A stretch of 33,390 bases of DNA from H17-190 sp034435615 (lineage in GTDB: Bacteria > Chloroflexota > Dehalococcoidia > SM23-28-2 > HRBIN24), in assembly GCA_034435615.1 (NCBI GenBank), contig DAOTWZ010000063.1, positions 1 through 33,390 of the forward strand, in the 5' to 3' direction. Positions 16,771-24,719 of this stretch are shown here, in pieces. The position numbers and the translations under genes are program-made. The notes beneath the pieces were generated by a model. The model ran no database searches. It was given only the letters and a program-made list of their open reading frames with translations, and was not told the origin of the DNA. Each line of letters opens with the position of its first letter. The first letter of the stretch is position 1.

Positions 16771-18551
16771 CAGATAGCATGACGACACGAGCAGGCGGAG
16801 AACGGGCACCGGCCGCCAGGGGCGGCACCGTAGTCCTCCTCCCGGAGGCCATCACCGTGCGGGAGCTGGGGGAACGGCTGGGCATCTCCCCCATAGAGGT
16901 CATCAAGGGCCTGATGCGGCGGGGGATCATGGCCAACATCAACCAGACCGTGGAGTATGAGGCGGCCGCCGCTCTGGCCCAGGAGCTGGGCTTTGAGCCC
17001 CGCCCCGAGGCGGCCCAGGCCGCCCGGCCCGCCGAGGAAGAGGAGGATCCCAGCCAGCTCCAGCCACGTCCCCCCGTAGTGACGGTGATGGGACACGTGG
17101 ACCACGGCAAGACCAGCCTCCTGGACGCCATCCGGGAGACCAACGTCACCGCCCAGGAAGTGGGCGGCATCACCCAGCACATCGGCGCCTACCAGGTGGA
17201 ATGGAACGGACACAAGATAACCTTTATCGATACCCCGGGCCACGAGGCCTTCACCGCCATGCGGGCCCGCGGCGCTCAGGTGACGGACATCGTCGTCCTG
17301 GTGGTGGCCGCCGATGACGGCGTCATGCCCCAGACGGTAGAGGCCATAGACCACGCCAAAGCGGCCGGCGTCCCCATCATCGTCGCCATCAACAAGGTGG
17401 ACCTGCCGGACGCCGACCCGGAGAGGGTGAAGCGCCAACTGGCCGAGCACGGCCTCCTCATAGAGGAGTGGGGGGGCGACGTCATCGCCCTGCCCGTCTC
17501 GGCCAAGACGCGCCAGGGCCTGGACGACCTGCTGGAGCATATCGTCCTGGTGGCAGAGATATCGGAGCTGAAGGCCAACCCCAACCGTCCCGCTGTGGGC
17601 ACCATCATCGAATCGGAGCTGGACCCGCGACGGGGCCCCATGGCCACCGTCATCGTCCAGAAGGGGACGCTGCGGGTGGGCGACGCCGTGGTGGCCGGGG
17701 ACACCTGGGGCAAGATCAAGGCCATGTTCAACGAGTGGGGCCAGCAGGTGCGGGAGGCCGGCCCCTCCACCCCCGTCCGGGTGATGGGGCTGGAGGAGGT
17801 GCCCCAGGCCGGCGACATCCTGCGCGTCGTCCCCGATGAGCACGCCGCCCGCGAGCTGGTAGAGGCGCAACGACAGGAGCGCACCGCCACCCGCGCCGCC
17901 CGCACCATCACCCTGGAGGAGATGGCGGGGCAGATCGCGGCCGGCGCCATCAAGGAGCTGAACGTCATCATCAAGGCGGATACCCAGGGCACCGTGGAGG
18001 CCATACGGGGCGCCCTGGAGCGCCTGAACAGCGAGCGGACGCGGACCAACGTCCTCCACGCCGGCACCGGCAACGTCACCGAGTCCGATGTCCTCCTGGC
18101 GGCGGCGTCGCGGGCCGTCATCATCGCCTTCCAGGTGCGGATGGAGCCGGGCGCCCGCCGGGAGGCGGAGGCCAACGGCGTCCAGGTGCGCCACTACCAG
18201 ATCATCTACGAGCTCATCGAGGATATCCAGAAGGCGCTGCAGGGGCTCCTGGAGCCGGAGACGGTGGAGGTTACGGAGGGCCGGGCGGAGGTGCGGGCCG
18301 TCTTCAAGGTCCGCCAGGGACGGGTGGCCGGCTGCTACGTGCGGGAGGGGGTCATCGTCCGCAACGCCCCCTGTCGGGTCATTCGCGGCGGCGAGGTGCT
18401 GCACACCTCCCGCATCGCCAGCCTGCGCCGCTTCCAGCAGGACGTGCGGGACGTGGCCGCCGGCTACGAGTGCGGCATCGGCGTGGAGGGCTTCGACGAC
18501 TTCCAGGAAGGGGACGTCATCGAGACCTTCCGCCGCCAGCGCAAGGCCTAG
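16767..18551 (+). CDS. infB: translation initiation factor IF-2 (short form)
   Basis: A 594-residue IF-2, the GTPase that places initiator tRNA on the ribosome. GTG 16767 overlaps the ylxR stop (GTGA) behind AGAGAAGG; ATG 16779 is an alternative start. A single IF2-N module (ITVRELGERLGISPIEVIKGLM) is followed by a short acidic linker. The G domain has GHVDHGKT at residues 109-116, DTPGHEAF (G3), NKVDL (G4) and VSAKT (G5). Domains II to IV are complete, ending in EGDVIETF. It lacks the several-hundred-residue N-terminal extension of enterobacterial IF-2, as expected for this kind of lineage. Confidence 0.97.
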   Translation: MTDSMTTRAGGERAPAARGGTVVLLPEAITVRELGERLGISPIEVIKGLMRRGIMANINQTVEYEAAAALAQELGFEPRPEAAQAARPAEEEEDPSQLQPRPPVVTVMGHVDHGKTSLLDAIRETNVTAQEVGGITQHIGAYQVEWNGHKITFIDTPGHEAFTAMRARGAQVTDIVVLVVAADDGVMPQTVEAIDHAKAAGVPIIVAINKVDLPDADPERVKRQLAEHGLLIEEWGGDVIALPVSAKTRQGLDDLLEHIVLVAEISELKANPNRPAVGTIIESELDPRRGPMATVIVQKGTLRVGDAVVAGDTWGKIKAMFNEWGQQVREAGPSTPVRVMGLEEVPQAGDILRVVPDEHAARELVEAQRQERTATRAARTITLEEMAGQIAAGAIKELNVIIKADTQGTVEAIRGALERLNSERTRTNVLHAGTGNVTESDVLLAAASRAVIIAFQVRMEPGARREAEANGVQVRHYQIIYELIEDIQKALQGLLEPETVEVTEGRAEVRAVFKVRQGRVAGCYVREGVIVRNAPCRVIRGGEVLHTSRIASLRRFQQDVRDVAAGYECGIGVEGFDDFQEGDVIETFRRQRKA

Positions 18552-18583
18552 AGCCCCCATGCCACTTCCAGGGGGTGGTCCCT

Positions 18584-18937
18584 ATGAGCAGACGCCTGGA
18601 GCGCCTCGGCACTCTCCTGCGGGAAGAGCTGTCCGACCTTCTGCGGCGAGAGATGCAGGACCCGCGCCTCGCCCAGCTCATCACCATAACCCGCGTGGAC
18701 GTCTCCTCAGACCTCCAGTACGCCCGCGTCCACGTGAGCGTCATGGGGAGCGCTGAGGAGAAGGACGCCACTCTGGCCGCCCTCCGCAAGGCCAGCGCCT
18801 TCCTCCGCTACCACCTGAGCCAGCGCCTCACCATCAAGAAGGTGCCCCTCCTCCAGTTCCGCCTGGACGAGTCCCTAGAGCGGGGTGACCGCCTCCTCCG
18901 CCTCATGGACCAGGTCTCCCGCGGGGGCAGCGCCTAG
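18584..18937 (+). CDS. rbfA: 30S ribosome-binding factor A
   Basis: A 117-residue RbfA, a KH-fold factor needed for late 16S rRNA 5' end maturation and cold adaptation. ATG 18584 (MSRRLERLGTLLREELSDLL) follows GGGGGTGG and is 32 nt after infB; a longer reading inside infB was discarded. Family segments are DPRLAQLITITRVDVSSDLQ, ARVHVSVMG and the C-terminal LLQFRLDESLERGDRLLRLM. Length is standard. It is the penultimate gene of the nusA operon. Confidence 0.95.
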   Translation: MSRRLERLGTLLREELSDLLRREMQDPRLAQLITITRVDVSSDLQYARVHVSVMGSAEEKDATLAALRKASAFLRYHLSQRLTIKKVPLLQFRLDESLERGDRLLRLMDQVSRGGSA

Positions 18938-18950
18938 GCCCCTGGCCGAT

Positions 18951-19865
18951 GTGGACGGCTTCCTGAACCTCCACAAGCCCCCCGGGCCCACCTCCTTCGC
19001 CATGGTGGAGAAGGTGCGGCGCTGGTCACGAGCGCGGCGCGTCGGCCACGCCGGCACCCTCGACCCCCTGGCCAGTGGCGTCCTCCCCCTCCTGCTGGGG
19101 CGCGCCACCCGCCTGGCCCCCTATCTGCTGGAGCTGCCCAAGGTCTACCGGGCGGAGGTGCGACTGGGCCAGGCCACCACCACCTACGACGCCCAGGGAC
19201 AGGTCACCTGGGAGGGCGACCCCTCCACGGTGGACGAGGCGCGCCTGCGGGAGGCCCTCGGCCGCTTCCAGGGGGAGGTGGAGCAGACGCCTCCCCTCTA
19301 CAGCGCCCTCAAGGTGGCTGGCCGCCCCGCCTACCTCTACGCCCGGGCCGGCCAGCCGCTGGCCCTGCCCAGCCGGCGCGTCCGTATAGACCGGCTGCAG
19401 CTACTGGAGTTCCAACCGCCCCGGGTGCTACTGGAGATCGAGTGCAGCCGCGGCACCTATATCCGCTCCCTGGCCCATGACCTGGGCCTGGCCCTGGGCT
19501 GCGGCGCCCACCTGACCTCTCTCGTCCGTCTCCGTCTGGGTCCCTTCACCCTGGAGCAAGCGGCATCCCCTGAGGAGGTGCGGGAGGCCTTCGCCAGCGG
19601 CACCTGGCCCCGCCTCCTCCTCCCCCTGGACTTCGGCCTCTCCCACCTGCCGGCCGTCCACCTGACGCCGGAGCAGGCGGAGGCAGCCCGTCACGGCCGC
19701 CTCCTGCCAGGGGACTCACTGCCCGGCGCCGACGCCGACCGCCTGCGGGCCTACGGGCCGGACGGCGCCCTCCTGGCCGTACTCCACCGGGAAGGCCCGG
19801 GCTGGCGCCCCCGGACGGTGCTGGCACCGGCCCGGCCCTCGCCCCCCTCAACCGAGGAAGGCTAG
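18951..19865 (+). CDS. truB: tRNA pseudouridine-55 synthase
   Basis: A 304-residue TruB, which isomerises U55 in the T loop of tRNAs. The GTG 18951 start gives MDGFLNLHKPPGPTSF, the canonical family N-terminus; upstream in-frame codons overlap rbfA and would add unrelated residues. There is no good Shine-Dalgarno sequence, so translation is probably coupled to rbfA, 13 nt upstream. Catalytic Asp38 lies in GHAGTLDPLASG. Further motifs are KVYRAEVRLGQAT, QTPPLYSALKVAGRPAY and CSRGTYIRSLAHDLG. A C-terminal PUA-like region is present. It ends in a CTAG shared with the convergent secreted-protein gene. Confidence 0.95.
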   Translation: MDGFLNLHKPPGPTSFAMVEKVRRWSRARRVGHAGTLDPLASGVLPLLLGRATRLAPYLLELPKVYRAEVRLGQATTTYDAQGQVTWEGDPSTVDEARLREALGRFQGEVEQTPPLYSALKVAGRPAYLYARAGQPLALPSRRVRIDRLQLLEFQPPRVLLEIECSRGTYIRSLAHDLGLALGCGAHLTSLVRLRLGPFTLEQAASPEEVREAFASGTWPRLLLPLDFGLSHLPAVHLTPEQAEAARHGRLLPGDSLPGADADRLRAYGPDGALLAVLHREGPGWRPRTVLAPARPSPPSTEEG

Positions 19866-20266
19866 GGGCACCCCTCGGCGTCGTCCACGCCCCTTCCATC
19901 ACACAGGCTGTCACCGGGGCCGGAGTTGCGGGCGCCCTCGGGCAGCGCCGCCGGCTCCCCCAGCGCCGGGTTGCCCACCGAGGGCTTGCCGTTGTTCAGT
20001 ACGAAGACGTCATTAGCGACCTGGATGTCGCCCGTGCCATCCCCGTTAGTGTCCAGCCAGACATCAGCGAAGCCGCCAGCCGTCCGCCCTCCCGGGTTGG
20101 TGGGCTCCGTCACCTGGCCTGTGACGAGATTGATGACGACGTCCCCTATGTTGCCAGCGCCATCGGGCTTGTTGGCAGGGAAGCAATGGGCCGCCAGCGC
20201 CTCCCCTCCGCCTGCCAGAAGGAACACGCCTGCCGCTACCGCCACCGCCGCTAATACCTTCCTCAA
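19862..20266 (-). CDS. small secreted protein with one EF-hand/dockerin-like calcium loop
   Basis: A 134-residue protein not recognised as a named family. The start is TTG 20266, nine nt after GGAGG; MRKVLAAVAVAAGVFLLAGGGEALAA is a clear signal peptide (cleavage near AALA-AH) and is rich in Ala. The mature part has a DTNGDGTGD segment at about residues 72-80, resembling the calcium loop of dockerin type I repeats, followed by VANDVFVLNNGKPSVG. Three cysteines are present (HCF, LCD, GCP at the end). Only one calcium loop is visible, whereas true dockerins have two. It has a strong promoter and is divergent from DUF763. Confidence 0.7.
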   Translation of the reverse strand: MRKVLAAVAVAAGVFLLAGGGEALAAHCFPANKPDGAGNIGDVVINLVTGQVTEPTNPGGRTAGGFADVWLDTNGDGTGDIQVANDVFVLNNGKPSVGNPALGEPAALPEGARNSGPGDSLCDGRGVDDAEGCP

Positions 20267-20296
20267 GGACCCGCACCTCCTCTGAAAAGATGACTA

Positions 20297-20325
20297 ATTA
20301 TGCGATGGCCGGCCGCCCCCGTCAA
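20297..20325 (-). promoter_or_regulatory. strong promoter of the secreted-protein gene
   Basis: On the minus strand TTGACG (20325-20320), a 17-nt spacer and CATAAT (20302-20297). The start site would be near 20290, leaving a leader of about 24 nt containing AGAGGAGG. Confidence 0.7.
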
Positions 20326-20359
20326 GCGCAGGGGGCTGGCGCTTTCCGACCAAATGTTC

Positions 20360-20365
20360 TATAAT
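20360..20365 (+). promoter_or_regulatory. -10 element of the DUF763 gene
   Basis: Perfect TATAAT, 17 nt before ATG 20383, so the leader would be about 10 nt and lacks a Shine-Dalgarno sequence. The -35 (CTGGCG at 18 nt) is weak. It is divergent from the 20297-20325 promoter. Confidence 0.5.
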
Positions 20366-20382
20366 CCCCCGGCGCCGTTGCC

Positions 20383-21468
20383 ATGGGACGCACAGGCGTG
20401 GCACACCTCCCCCTGCACGACGGGGCGACGCCGCCCTGGCTCTTCCAGCGCATGCGTCTCCTCTCCCGCTACGTGGTGCTGACGCTGGTGGAGGAGTTCG
20501 GCCCCGGGGAGGTGCTGCGCCGCCTGGCTGACCCCTTCTGGTTCCAGGCCCTGGGTTGCCTCCTGGGGTTCGACTGGCACTCCTCGGGCCTCACCACGGT
20601 GGTCTGCGCCGCCCTGAAGGAGGGGCTCCAGGGGCTGGAGCGGGACGCCGGTGTCCTGGTGGCCGGCGGCAAGGGCCGCACCTCCCGGCGCACGCCGGCC
20701 GAGATCGAGGCGCTGGCCGAGCGCTTAGCCTTCGACCCTCGCCCCCTGGTCTACGCCTCCCGCATGGCGGCCAAGGTGGACTCGGCGGCCCTCCAGGATG
20801 GCTATCAGATCTATCACCACACCTTCTTCTTCACCCCTGACGGCGCCTGGGCCGTCGTCCAGCAAGGGATGAACGAGGCCACCCGCTACGCCCGTCGCTA
20901 TCACTGGCTGTCGCAGACGGTCTCGGACTTCGTCTGCGAGCCCCATGCCGGCATCGTGGCCCAGCGGGTGGGAGCGGCCCTCAACATGGTGGCGGAGGAG
21001 GCCGGCCCCGCCCGCGCCCTCAGCGCCGAGCTGGCCCGGGAGGGCCCGGCCCGCCTGCTGCGGGACTGGGAGCGGCTGCGCCGCCTCGACCTGCCCGCCC
21101 GCCACCACCTGCTGCCCCATGACCTCGACCTGGCCCGCCTGGAGCGAGGGATCCGCCTGGCCTACGAGGCCCAGCCCCGGGACTTCGAGGCCCTCCTGGG
21201 GACGGAGGGCGTGGGCCCCAAGACGGTGCGGGCCCTGGCCCTGGTGGGCGAGCTGGTGTACGGGGTCTCCCCGTCCTATCGTGACCCCGCCCGCTACGCC
21301 TATGCCCACGGCGGCAAGGATGGCCACCCCTACCCCGTGGACCGGGCGACGTACGACCGCACGGTGGAGGCGCTCAGGCGAGCGGTGGAGCGGGCCCGGC
21401 TGGGCCAGCGGGAGAAGCTCCAGGCCCTCCGCCGCCTCGCCCTCGCCCTGCCCGGAGAGGGATGCTAG
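20383..21468 (+). CDS. DUF763 domain protein
   Basis: A 361-residue protein of the DUF763 family, which has no established function and is mostly known from archaea and thermophilic bacteria. The N-terminal GVAHLPLHDGATPPWLFQRM and the central YHHTFFFTPDGAWAVVQQGM segments are recognisable family landmarks. Near the C-terminus, FEALLGTEGVGPKTVRALAL looks like a helix-hairpin-helix element, a non-specific nucleic-acid-binding motif. ATG 20383 has a TATAAT 17 nt upstream and no Shine-Dalgarno sequence. The endonuclease V gene follows 73 nt downstream on the same strand, so a DNA-repair or nucleic-acid role is conceivable but only inferred. Confidence 0.85.
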   Translation: MGRTGVAHLPLHDGATPPWLFQRMRLLSRYVVLTLVEEFGPGEVLRRLADPFWFQALGCLLGFDWHSSGLTTVVCAALKEGLQGLERDAGVLVAGGKGRTSRRTPAEIEALAERLAFDPRPLVYASRMAAKVDSAALQDGYQIYHHTFFFTPDGAWAVVQQGMNEATRYARRYHWLSQTVSDFVCEPHAGIVAQRVGAALNMVAEEAGPARALSAELAREGPARLLRDWERLRRLDLPARHHLLPHDLDLARLERGIRLAYEAQPRDFEALLGTEGVGPKTVRALALVGELVYGVSPSYRDPARYAYAHGGKDGHPYPVDRATYDRTVEALRRAVERARLGQREKLQALRRLALALPGEGC

Positions 21469-21541
21469 GGGCCGCGCTGGCCCCGGAACGCCCCCGAGAA
21501 CGTCCCTCGAATGGCGGCGGCTGTGCTACGCTGGTGGTGCT

Positions 21542-22246
21542 GTGCGCGTGAGGGAGCTGCACCCCTGGGACGTGTCCCCGGCCGAGGCCATGCGCATCCA
21601 GCGGGAGCTGGCAGCCCGGGTGGTGGCCCAGGGGGGGCCGTCCCAGGTCCGCTACGTGGCAGGGGCTGACCTCGCCTTCGTGGAGAGGGACCGGGCGCGG
21701 GCCGCCGTCGTCCTCCTCTCCTACCCAGAGCTGGAGGTGGTGGCCCAGGTGGTGGAGGAGGCGGCGGTCACTTTCCCCTATATCCCGGGCCTCCTCGCCT
21801 TCCGGGAGGTGCCGGCCCTGGCGGGGGCCTTCGCCCGGCTGGAGCCGTCGCCTGACCTGGTGGTGGTGGACGGCCACGGCCTGTCCCATCCCCGTCGCTT
21901 CGGCATCGCCTGTCACCTGGGCCTGCTGCTGGAGGTGCCCACCATCGGCTGCGCCAAGTCCCGTCTGGTGGGAGAGCACGAGCCCGTCCCCGAGGAGGCG
22001 GGAAGCACCCGGGAGCTGCGGGACGGCGGCCAGGTCATCGGTATGGTAGTGAGGACCAGGGCCGGCGTCTCGCCGGTGTACGTATCGGCGGGCCACCGCA
22101 TCGGCCTGGAGGAGGCGGTGCGGTGGGTGCTCCGCCTCTGCCGCAGTCATCGCCTGCCCGAGCCCACCCGCCTGGCCGACCAGCTCTCCAAGGGGCGTGC
22201 GCTGCAGCGTCCCCCCGGCCCGGCCGAGCAGCCCCGGCTTCTTTGA
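21542..22246 (+). CDS. nfi: endonuclease V (deoxyinosine 3'-endonuclease)
   Basis: A 234-residue endonuclease V, which nicks DNA (or RNA) one nucleotide 3' of inosine to start repair of deaminated adenine. Motifs: VRYVAGADLAF (metal-binding Asp), FPYIPGLLAFREVPAL (the PYIP wedge that reads the damaged strand), VVVDGHGLSHPRRFGIACHLG (second Asp) and IGCAKSRL (conserved Lys). The start is GTG 21542; GTG 21548 is equally possible. A TACGCT (21527-21532) lies nine nt before it and there is no Shine-Dalgarno sequence, another leaderless-looking start. It follows DUF763. Confidence 0.93.
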   Translation: MRVRELHPWDVSPAEAMRIQRELAARVVAQGGPSQVRYVAGADLAFVERDRARAAVVLLSYPELEVVAQVVEEAAVTFPYIPGLLAFREVPALAGAFARLEPSPDLVVVDGHGLSHPRRFGIACHLGLLLEVPTIGCAKSRLVGEHEPVPEEAGSTRELRDGGQVIGMVVRTRAGVSPVYVSAGHRIGLEEAVRWVLRLCRSHRLPEPTRLADQLSKGRALQRPPGPAEQPRLL

Positions 22247-22319
22247 CGCGCCTGCGCACGATCGTGTTCTACTGCCAGGCGGAGCGCGGGGGCGCCCTGG
22301 CGGGCAAGCGTCGGTGGGG

Positions 22320-22325
22320 TAAAAT
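22320..22325 (+). promoter_or_regulatory. prfB: possible -10 element of prfB
   Basis: TAAAAT located 21 nt before ATG 22347, with only a weak -35 (CTGGCG, 17-nt spacer). GGAGG (22333-22337) lies between it and the start codon. Confidence 0.4.
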
Positions 22326-22346
22326 GGTTACCGGAGGTTCTTGACC

Positions 22347-23451
22347 ATGCAGGAGACCGGCACTCTTCTCATGCACCTCAAGGGACGGCTGGACCAGCTC
22401 CTGGACCGTCTTTGACATCCCCGGACTGGAGCGAGAGATCGAAGGGCTGGAGCGGCAGGCCGCCCAGCCCGACTTCTGGAACGACCCCCAGACTGCGCAG
22501 CGGCTGATGCGCCGCCTGGCGGAGGCCAGGGAGCGGGTGTCTACCTGGCGGGGCCTGGAGTCCCAACTCACCGACCTGATGGAGCTCTGGGAGTTGGCCA
22601 CCGCCGAGGGCGATGAACGAGTGACCGCCGAGGTCGCCCAGGAGGCGGCCGCCCTGGCCCAGCGCCTGGACGAGCTGGAGCTCTCCCTGGCCCTGGCCGA
22701 CGAGTACGACCGTCGGGACGCCATACTGGAGGTCCACGCCGGCGCCGGCGGCACCGATTCCCAGGACTGGGCGGAGATGCTTCTCCGCATGTACCTGCGC
22801 TGGGCCCAGGCCCACGGCTACCAGACTACCGTCCTGGACCTGATGCCGGGTGAGGAGGCCGGCATCAAGAGCGCCACTGTGGAGGTGGCCGGCCCCTACG
22901 CCTACGGCTACCTAAAGGCGGAGCGGGGCGTCCACCGCCTGGTCCGCCTCTCCCCCTTCGATGCCGACCATGCCCGACACACCTCCTTCGCCCTGGTGGA
23001 GGTGCTGCCGGAGGTGGAGACGGCCACCGAGGTGGACATCCGCCCCGAGGAGCTGCGCATAGACGTCTTCCGCGCCAGCGGCCACGGCGGCCAGCACGTG
23101 CAGAAGAACGCCACCGCCGTCCGCATCGTACATATACCGACGGGCATCACCGTCTCCTGCCAGAACGAGCGCTCTCAGCAGCGCAACAAGGAGCTGGCCC
23201 TGAAGGTGCTGCGGGCCCGCCTCCTGGAGCGGGAGCGTCAGCGTCAGGCGGAGGAGCAGGCCCGCCTCAAGGGGGAATACGTGCCGGCCGAATGGGGGAA
23301 CCAGATTCGCTCTTACGTCCTCCACCCCTACAAGCTGGTGAAAGACCACCGGACCGGCCACGAGACGAGCGACGCCGAGGCCGTCCTGGACGGCGAGCTG
23401 GACGAGTTCATTCGCGCCTACCTGAAGATGTCGGTGGGGAAGCGAGGCTGA
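22347..23451 (+). CDS. prfB: peptide chain release factor 2, expressed by programmed +1 frameshift
   Basis: The gene reads 22347-22412 in the first frame and 22414-23451 after a +1 shift, giving 367 residues, the usual RF2 length. ATG 22347 follows GGAGG by nine nt. Codon 23 is an in-frame TGA (22413-22415) within CTT TGA C; slipping by one base continues as DIPGLEREIEGLE, the conserved RF2 sequence around the junction (QPDFWNDPQ follows). Later motifs are SPFDADHARHTSF with the SPF stop-codon recognition triplet and SGHGGQHVQKN with the catalytic GGQ. The stop overlaps the start of the peptidase gene by one base. RF2 level thus controls its own synthesis, as in Escherichia coli. Confidence 0.95.
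22410..22416 (+). promoter_or_regulatory. RF2 +1 programmed frameshift site (CTT TGA C)
   Basis: CTTTGAC at codons 22-23 is the canonical slippery site. The upstream stimulator is weak: only TGGAC stands where the AGGGGG Shine-Dalgarno-like element sits in Escherichia coli. Confidence 0.92.
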
Positions 23452-24719
23452 TGGGTTGGTGGCGGCCCCTGTTGCTGGCGGGGGCCATAGCGGTCTGGGG
23501 AGCTGTCTGGGCGCCCGCTGCGACGGCCCAGGCCCCTATAGAGGTCTCCCAGCAGCAGGCCGAGAACGCCTTCCCCCAGGGCGTCCGCTTCCGGCTCACC
23601 GCCACAGCGGAGGGGTCGGTCCAGGAGGCCAGGCTGCGCTATCGCCTCCTGCCGGACGGCGTCCCCGCCCTCATCGCCGCCGAGGTGACGCCCGGCCCCC
23701 GCGTGGAGGTCTCTCTGGAGCTGGGATGGCCCCGCCTCTACATCCCTCCCGGCACCACCATCGAGTACTCGTGGGAGCTGCGGGACGCCCAGGGGAACAT
23801 GGTGGAGACGCCCGTCCAGTCCTTCACCTATACCGACCCCCGCTTCCCCTTCCAGGTAGAGGAGAGCGGGCCGGTCCGTCTCCACTGGTACGCCGGGGGG
23901 CGCGAGCAGGCGCAGCGACTGCTGCAGACCGCCAGGGAGACGCTGGAGCGGCTGCAGGCCCTCCTGGGCACCCAGGTGAGCTTTCCCGTCCAGGTGTGGG
24001 CCTACGCCAGCCCCCAGGACATGCGAGAGGCCCTGCCCCGGCGCAGCGAGGCCTACGAGGCGCGCGTCGTCACCGCCGGCATGAAGGTCTCCTCAGATAC
24101 GGTCCTGCTGGCCATAGGGTCAGGTGGGCTGGACACCCTCCGTCATGAGCTGGCCCATATCGTCACCGCGGCCGCCGGCGAGGGCCCCTTCGGCGATCTC
24201 CCCGCCTGGCTGGACGAGGGCACCGCCGTCTACGCCCAGGAAGACCCCGGCGGCTACCGCCTCGCCTTCGAGCGGGCGCGGCGTCAGGACGCCCTCCTGC
24301 CGCTGGCCTCCCTGGGCTCCTACCCTGGCGACGCCAGCAAGGTAGACCTTTTCTACGGCCAGTCCTGGGCCTTCGTCTCCTACCTCATCGAGACCTACGG
24401 GGAGGAGAGGTTCGCCCGGCTCTTCGCCACCTTCAAGCGGGGGGCCACGGTGGACCAGGCCCTGGTCCAGGTATACGGCATGGACACCTACGACCTGGAG
24501 AACGCCTGGCGCCAGTCCCTGGGCCTGCCGCCGCGGCCCCGTCCCCAGGCGCCGGCCAACGGCCCCGTCCCAACGGTGCCCCCTTCCACGGGGCCCGTCG
24601 CTTCGCCAGGGGCCTCAGGGACGGACTGGGGCCTACTGGGGGGCATCATCGGCGGGGCGCTGGCGACAGCCGGCCTCATCGGCCTGGGCGGCTATGCCCT
24701 CTATCGCCGTCTGTCCTAG
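23451..24719 (+). CDS. exported gluzincin-type zinc metalloprotease (peptidase MA-like) with C-terminal membrane anchor
   Basis: A 422-residue protein starting at ATG 23451, which overlaps the prfB stop (TGATG). It has a signal peptide (about residues 1-27, MGWWRPLLLAGAIAVWGAV then APAATAQA) and a beta-rich N-terminal domain (about 30-135). The catalytic domain carries HELAH at residues 232-236 and the third zinc ligand in LPAWLDEGTAVY (Glu256), followed by FYGQSWAFVSYLIETYGEERF, the usual layout of peptidase MA-like proteins. A Pro/Ala-rich linker leads to a Gly-rich transmembrane helix (about 393-418) and YRRLS, so the catalytic domain is probably tethered outside the membrane. The substrate is unknown. 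Confidence 0.85.
   Translation: MGWWRPLLLAGAIAVWGAVWAPAATAQAPIEVSQQQAENAFPQGVRFRLTATAEGSVQEARLRYRLLPDGVPALIAAEVTPGPRVEVSLELGWPRLYIPPGTTIEYSWELRDAQGNMVETPVQSFTYTDPRFPFQVEESGPVRLHWYAGGREQAQRLLQTARETLERLQALLGTQVSFPVQVWAYASPQDMREALPRRSEAYEARVVTAGMKVSSDTVLLAIGSGGLDTLRHELAHIVTAAAGEGPFGDLPAWLDEGTAVYAQEDPGGYRLAFERARRQDALLPLASLGSYPGDASKVDLFYGQSWAFVSYLIETYGEERFARLFATFKRGATVDQALVQVYGMDTYDLENAWRQSLGLPPRPRPQAPANGPVPTVPPSTGPVASPGASGTDWGLLGGIIGGALATAGLIGLGGYALYRRLS

Noticed and set aside
16737..18560. 607-codon reverse-strand open frame opposite infB
   Set aside because: It is a mirror of the IF-2 coding sequence with no recognisable domain; same G+C artefact as other long antisense frames (for example 9166-10362 and 2398-3198).
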